A stretch of DNA of 7,162 nucleotides from Candidatus Gastranaerophilales bacterium (lineage in GTDB: Bacteria; Cyanobacteriota; Vampirovibrionia; Gastranaerophilales; Gastranaerophilaceae): NCBI GenBank assembly GCA_947625445.1, contig CANQOM010000080.1:1-7162 (forward strand), in the 5' to 3' direction. The notes under the pieces were generated by a model. The model was not told the DNA's origin and searched no databases. It worked only from the letters and a program-made list of their open reading frames with translations. Every line of letters starts with the position of its first letter. Position 1 is the stretch's first letter. The translations under genes were made by a program, and so were the position numbers. Shown in pieces: positions 6,563 through 7,162 of this stretch.

Positions 6563-7162
6563 TTAAACATTTGGTAAATCACCTTTAACAGAAGCAACTT
6601 CTTTTGATTCAAGTTCAAATTCTTTACATAATGCTTTTATGGCTTCTTTAGAATTTTCTTTTTCAACTAAGCAGCTAATTTTGATTTCACTTGTTGAAAT
6701 CATTTTAATATTAATTCCTTTGTCAGCAAGTGAACGGAACATATCAGCGGCAATCCCCGGTCTGTCAACCATCCCTGCTCCGACAATTGAAACTTTAGCA
6801 ATGTCTTTATCTATTGAAACAGAATCTGAACTGATAATTTCTTTTTCACCTTTAAGAATATCAAGGGTTTTATCTAAATCTTCAGCATCAACAGTAAAAG
6901 CAATAGAGTTTTTACCTTCAATAGCCAGAGATTGGATAATCATATCAACACTAATATTATTTTTAGCAAGCGAACCAAATAACTTTGCGGCAGTACCGGG
7001 AATATCAGGAAGATTTGAAAGTAAAATTCTGACTTGAGAAGTATCTGCTGCTACACCTGCTACCGGTTTATATATTTCCATATTTTCAACTCCTATAATT
7101 AATGTGCCTAAATTATCTAAATTAAAAGAACTGCGAACTCTTAACGGAACACCGAATTGTTT
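6563..7162 (-). CDS. lysC: Aspartate kinase, C-terminal part with two ACT domains, 5' end outside window
   Basis: Aspartokinase phosphorylates aspartate in the first step of lysine, threonine and methionine synthesis; its ACT domains sense lysine and/or threonine. The frame runs unbroken to the window edge, giving 199 visible residues. The first (KQFGVPLRVRSSF, then LGTLI) match the conserved junction after the kinase domain. ACT 1 covers visible residues about 42-105 with the signature LSNLPDIPGTAAKLFGSLAK followed by ISVDMIIQS. ACT 2 covers about 118-190 with VSIVGAGM, DRPGIAADMF, GINIKMISTSEIKISCLV and a final EAIKALCKEFEL. The usual R-A-L-H near the end reads K-A-L-C. The family normally has about 400 residues or more, so roughly half is off the window. 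It reads toward the phage genes and shares their terminator. No lysine riboswitch could be seen because the 5' end is missing. Confidence 0.93.
   Translation of the reverse strand, partial: KQFGVPLRVRSSFNLDNLGTLIIGVENMEIYKPVAGVAADTSQVRILLSNLPDIPGTAAKLFGSLAKNNISVDMIIQSLAIEGKNSIAFTVDAEDLDKTLDILKGEKEIISSDSVSIDKDIAKVSIVGAGMVDRPGIAADMFRSLADKGINIKMISTSEIKISCLVEKENSKEAIKALCKEFELESKEVASVKGDLPNV
7079..7094 (-). promoter_or_regulatory. Candidate internal ribosome binding site and start in lysC
   Basis: On the minus strand an AGGAG (7094-7090) lies 8 nt before an in-frame ATG (7081-7079), encoded within Ile-Gly-Val-Glu-Asn-Met. The resulting 172-residue product would be just the two ACT domains. Bacillus subtilis and Corynebacterium glutamicum aspartokinases make such a regulatory beta subunit from an internal start. 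Whether it is used here is inferred from spacing and position only. Confidence 0.5.

Noticed and set aside
6639..7037. Plus-strand open frame of 132 codons inside lysC
   Set aside because: It is antisense to the well-conserved ACT domains of aspartate kinase, has no ribosome binding site of note, and its serine/isoleucine-rich product is what the complement of such a gene gives.

Overview
This A+T-rich window holds the right-hand part of a T7-like (short-tailed, podovirus-type) phage late-gene cluster on the + strand. It converges on the C-terminal part of a bacterial aspartate kinase gene on the - strand. The simplest reading is the right end of a prophage next to a host lysC gene. The low G+C content and the cyanobacterial flavour of the aspartokinase tail would suit a gut member of the Vampirovibrionia (Gastranaerophilales/Melainabacteria). 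That assignment is tentative, because no marker gene for taxonomy is present.

Layout: (1) 1-1508, most of a tail nozzle/tubular protein with an FnIII-like segment, cut by the left window edge. (2) 1501-1986, a GNAT-like phage protein of the T7 gp13/DUF2833 type. (3) 1987-2526, a T7 gp14-like internal virion protein. (4) 2529-3953, a large lysine/glutamate-rich internal virion (ejection) protein resembling gp15. (5) 3922-5379, a tail fibre with a T7 gp17-like N-terminal attachment domain. (6) 5379-5804, a small conserved phage protein next to the fibre, function unknown. (7) 5806-6291, a DUF1353-type phage protein. (8) 6282-6530, a small membrane protein with a cytoplasmic/periplasmic coiled coil, possibly a lysis protein. 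(9) A perfect 16-bp-stem bidirectional terminator at 6515-6549. (10) 6563-7162 on the - strand, the two ACT domains of aspartate kinase.

Genes 1-8 overlap or are separated by at most 2 nt, so they form one operon transcribed from a promoter left of the window and ending at the shared terminator. The order nozzle, gp13-like, gp14-like, gp15-like, fibre is that of T7. However, there is no counterpart of the very large gp16 between the gp15-like gene and the fibre. No integrase, terminase, endolysin, tRNA, CRISPR array or insertion sequence is visible, and there is no gene-free stretch longer than about 32 bases. I see no clear new defence or enzymatic system. The most worthwhile leads are the reduced ejection apparatus, the unassigned genes beside the fibre, the phage-host junction at the terminator, and an internal translation start in lysC.
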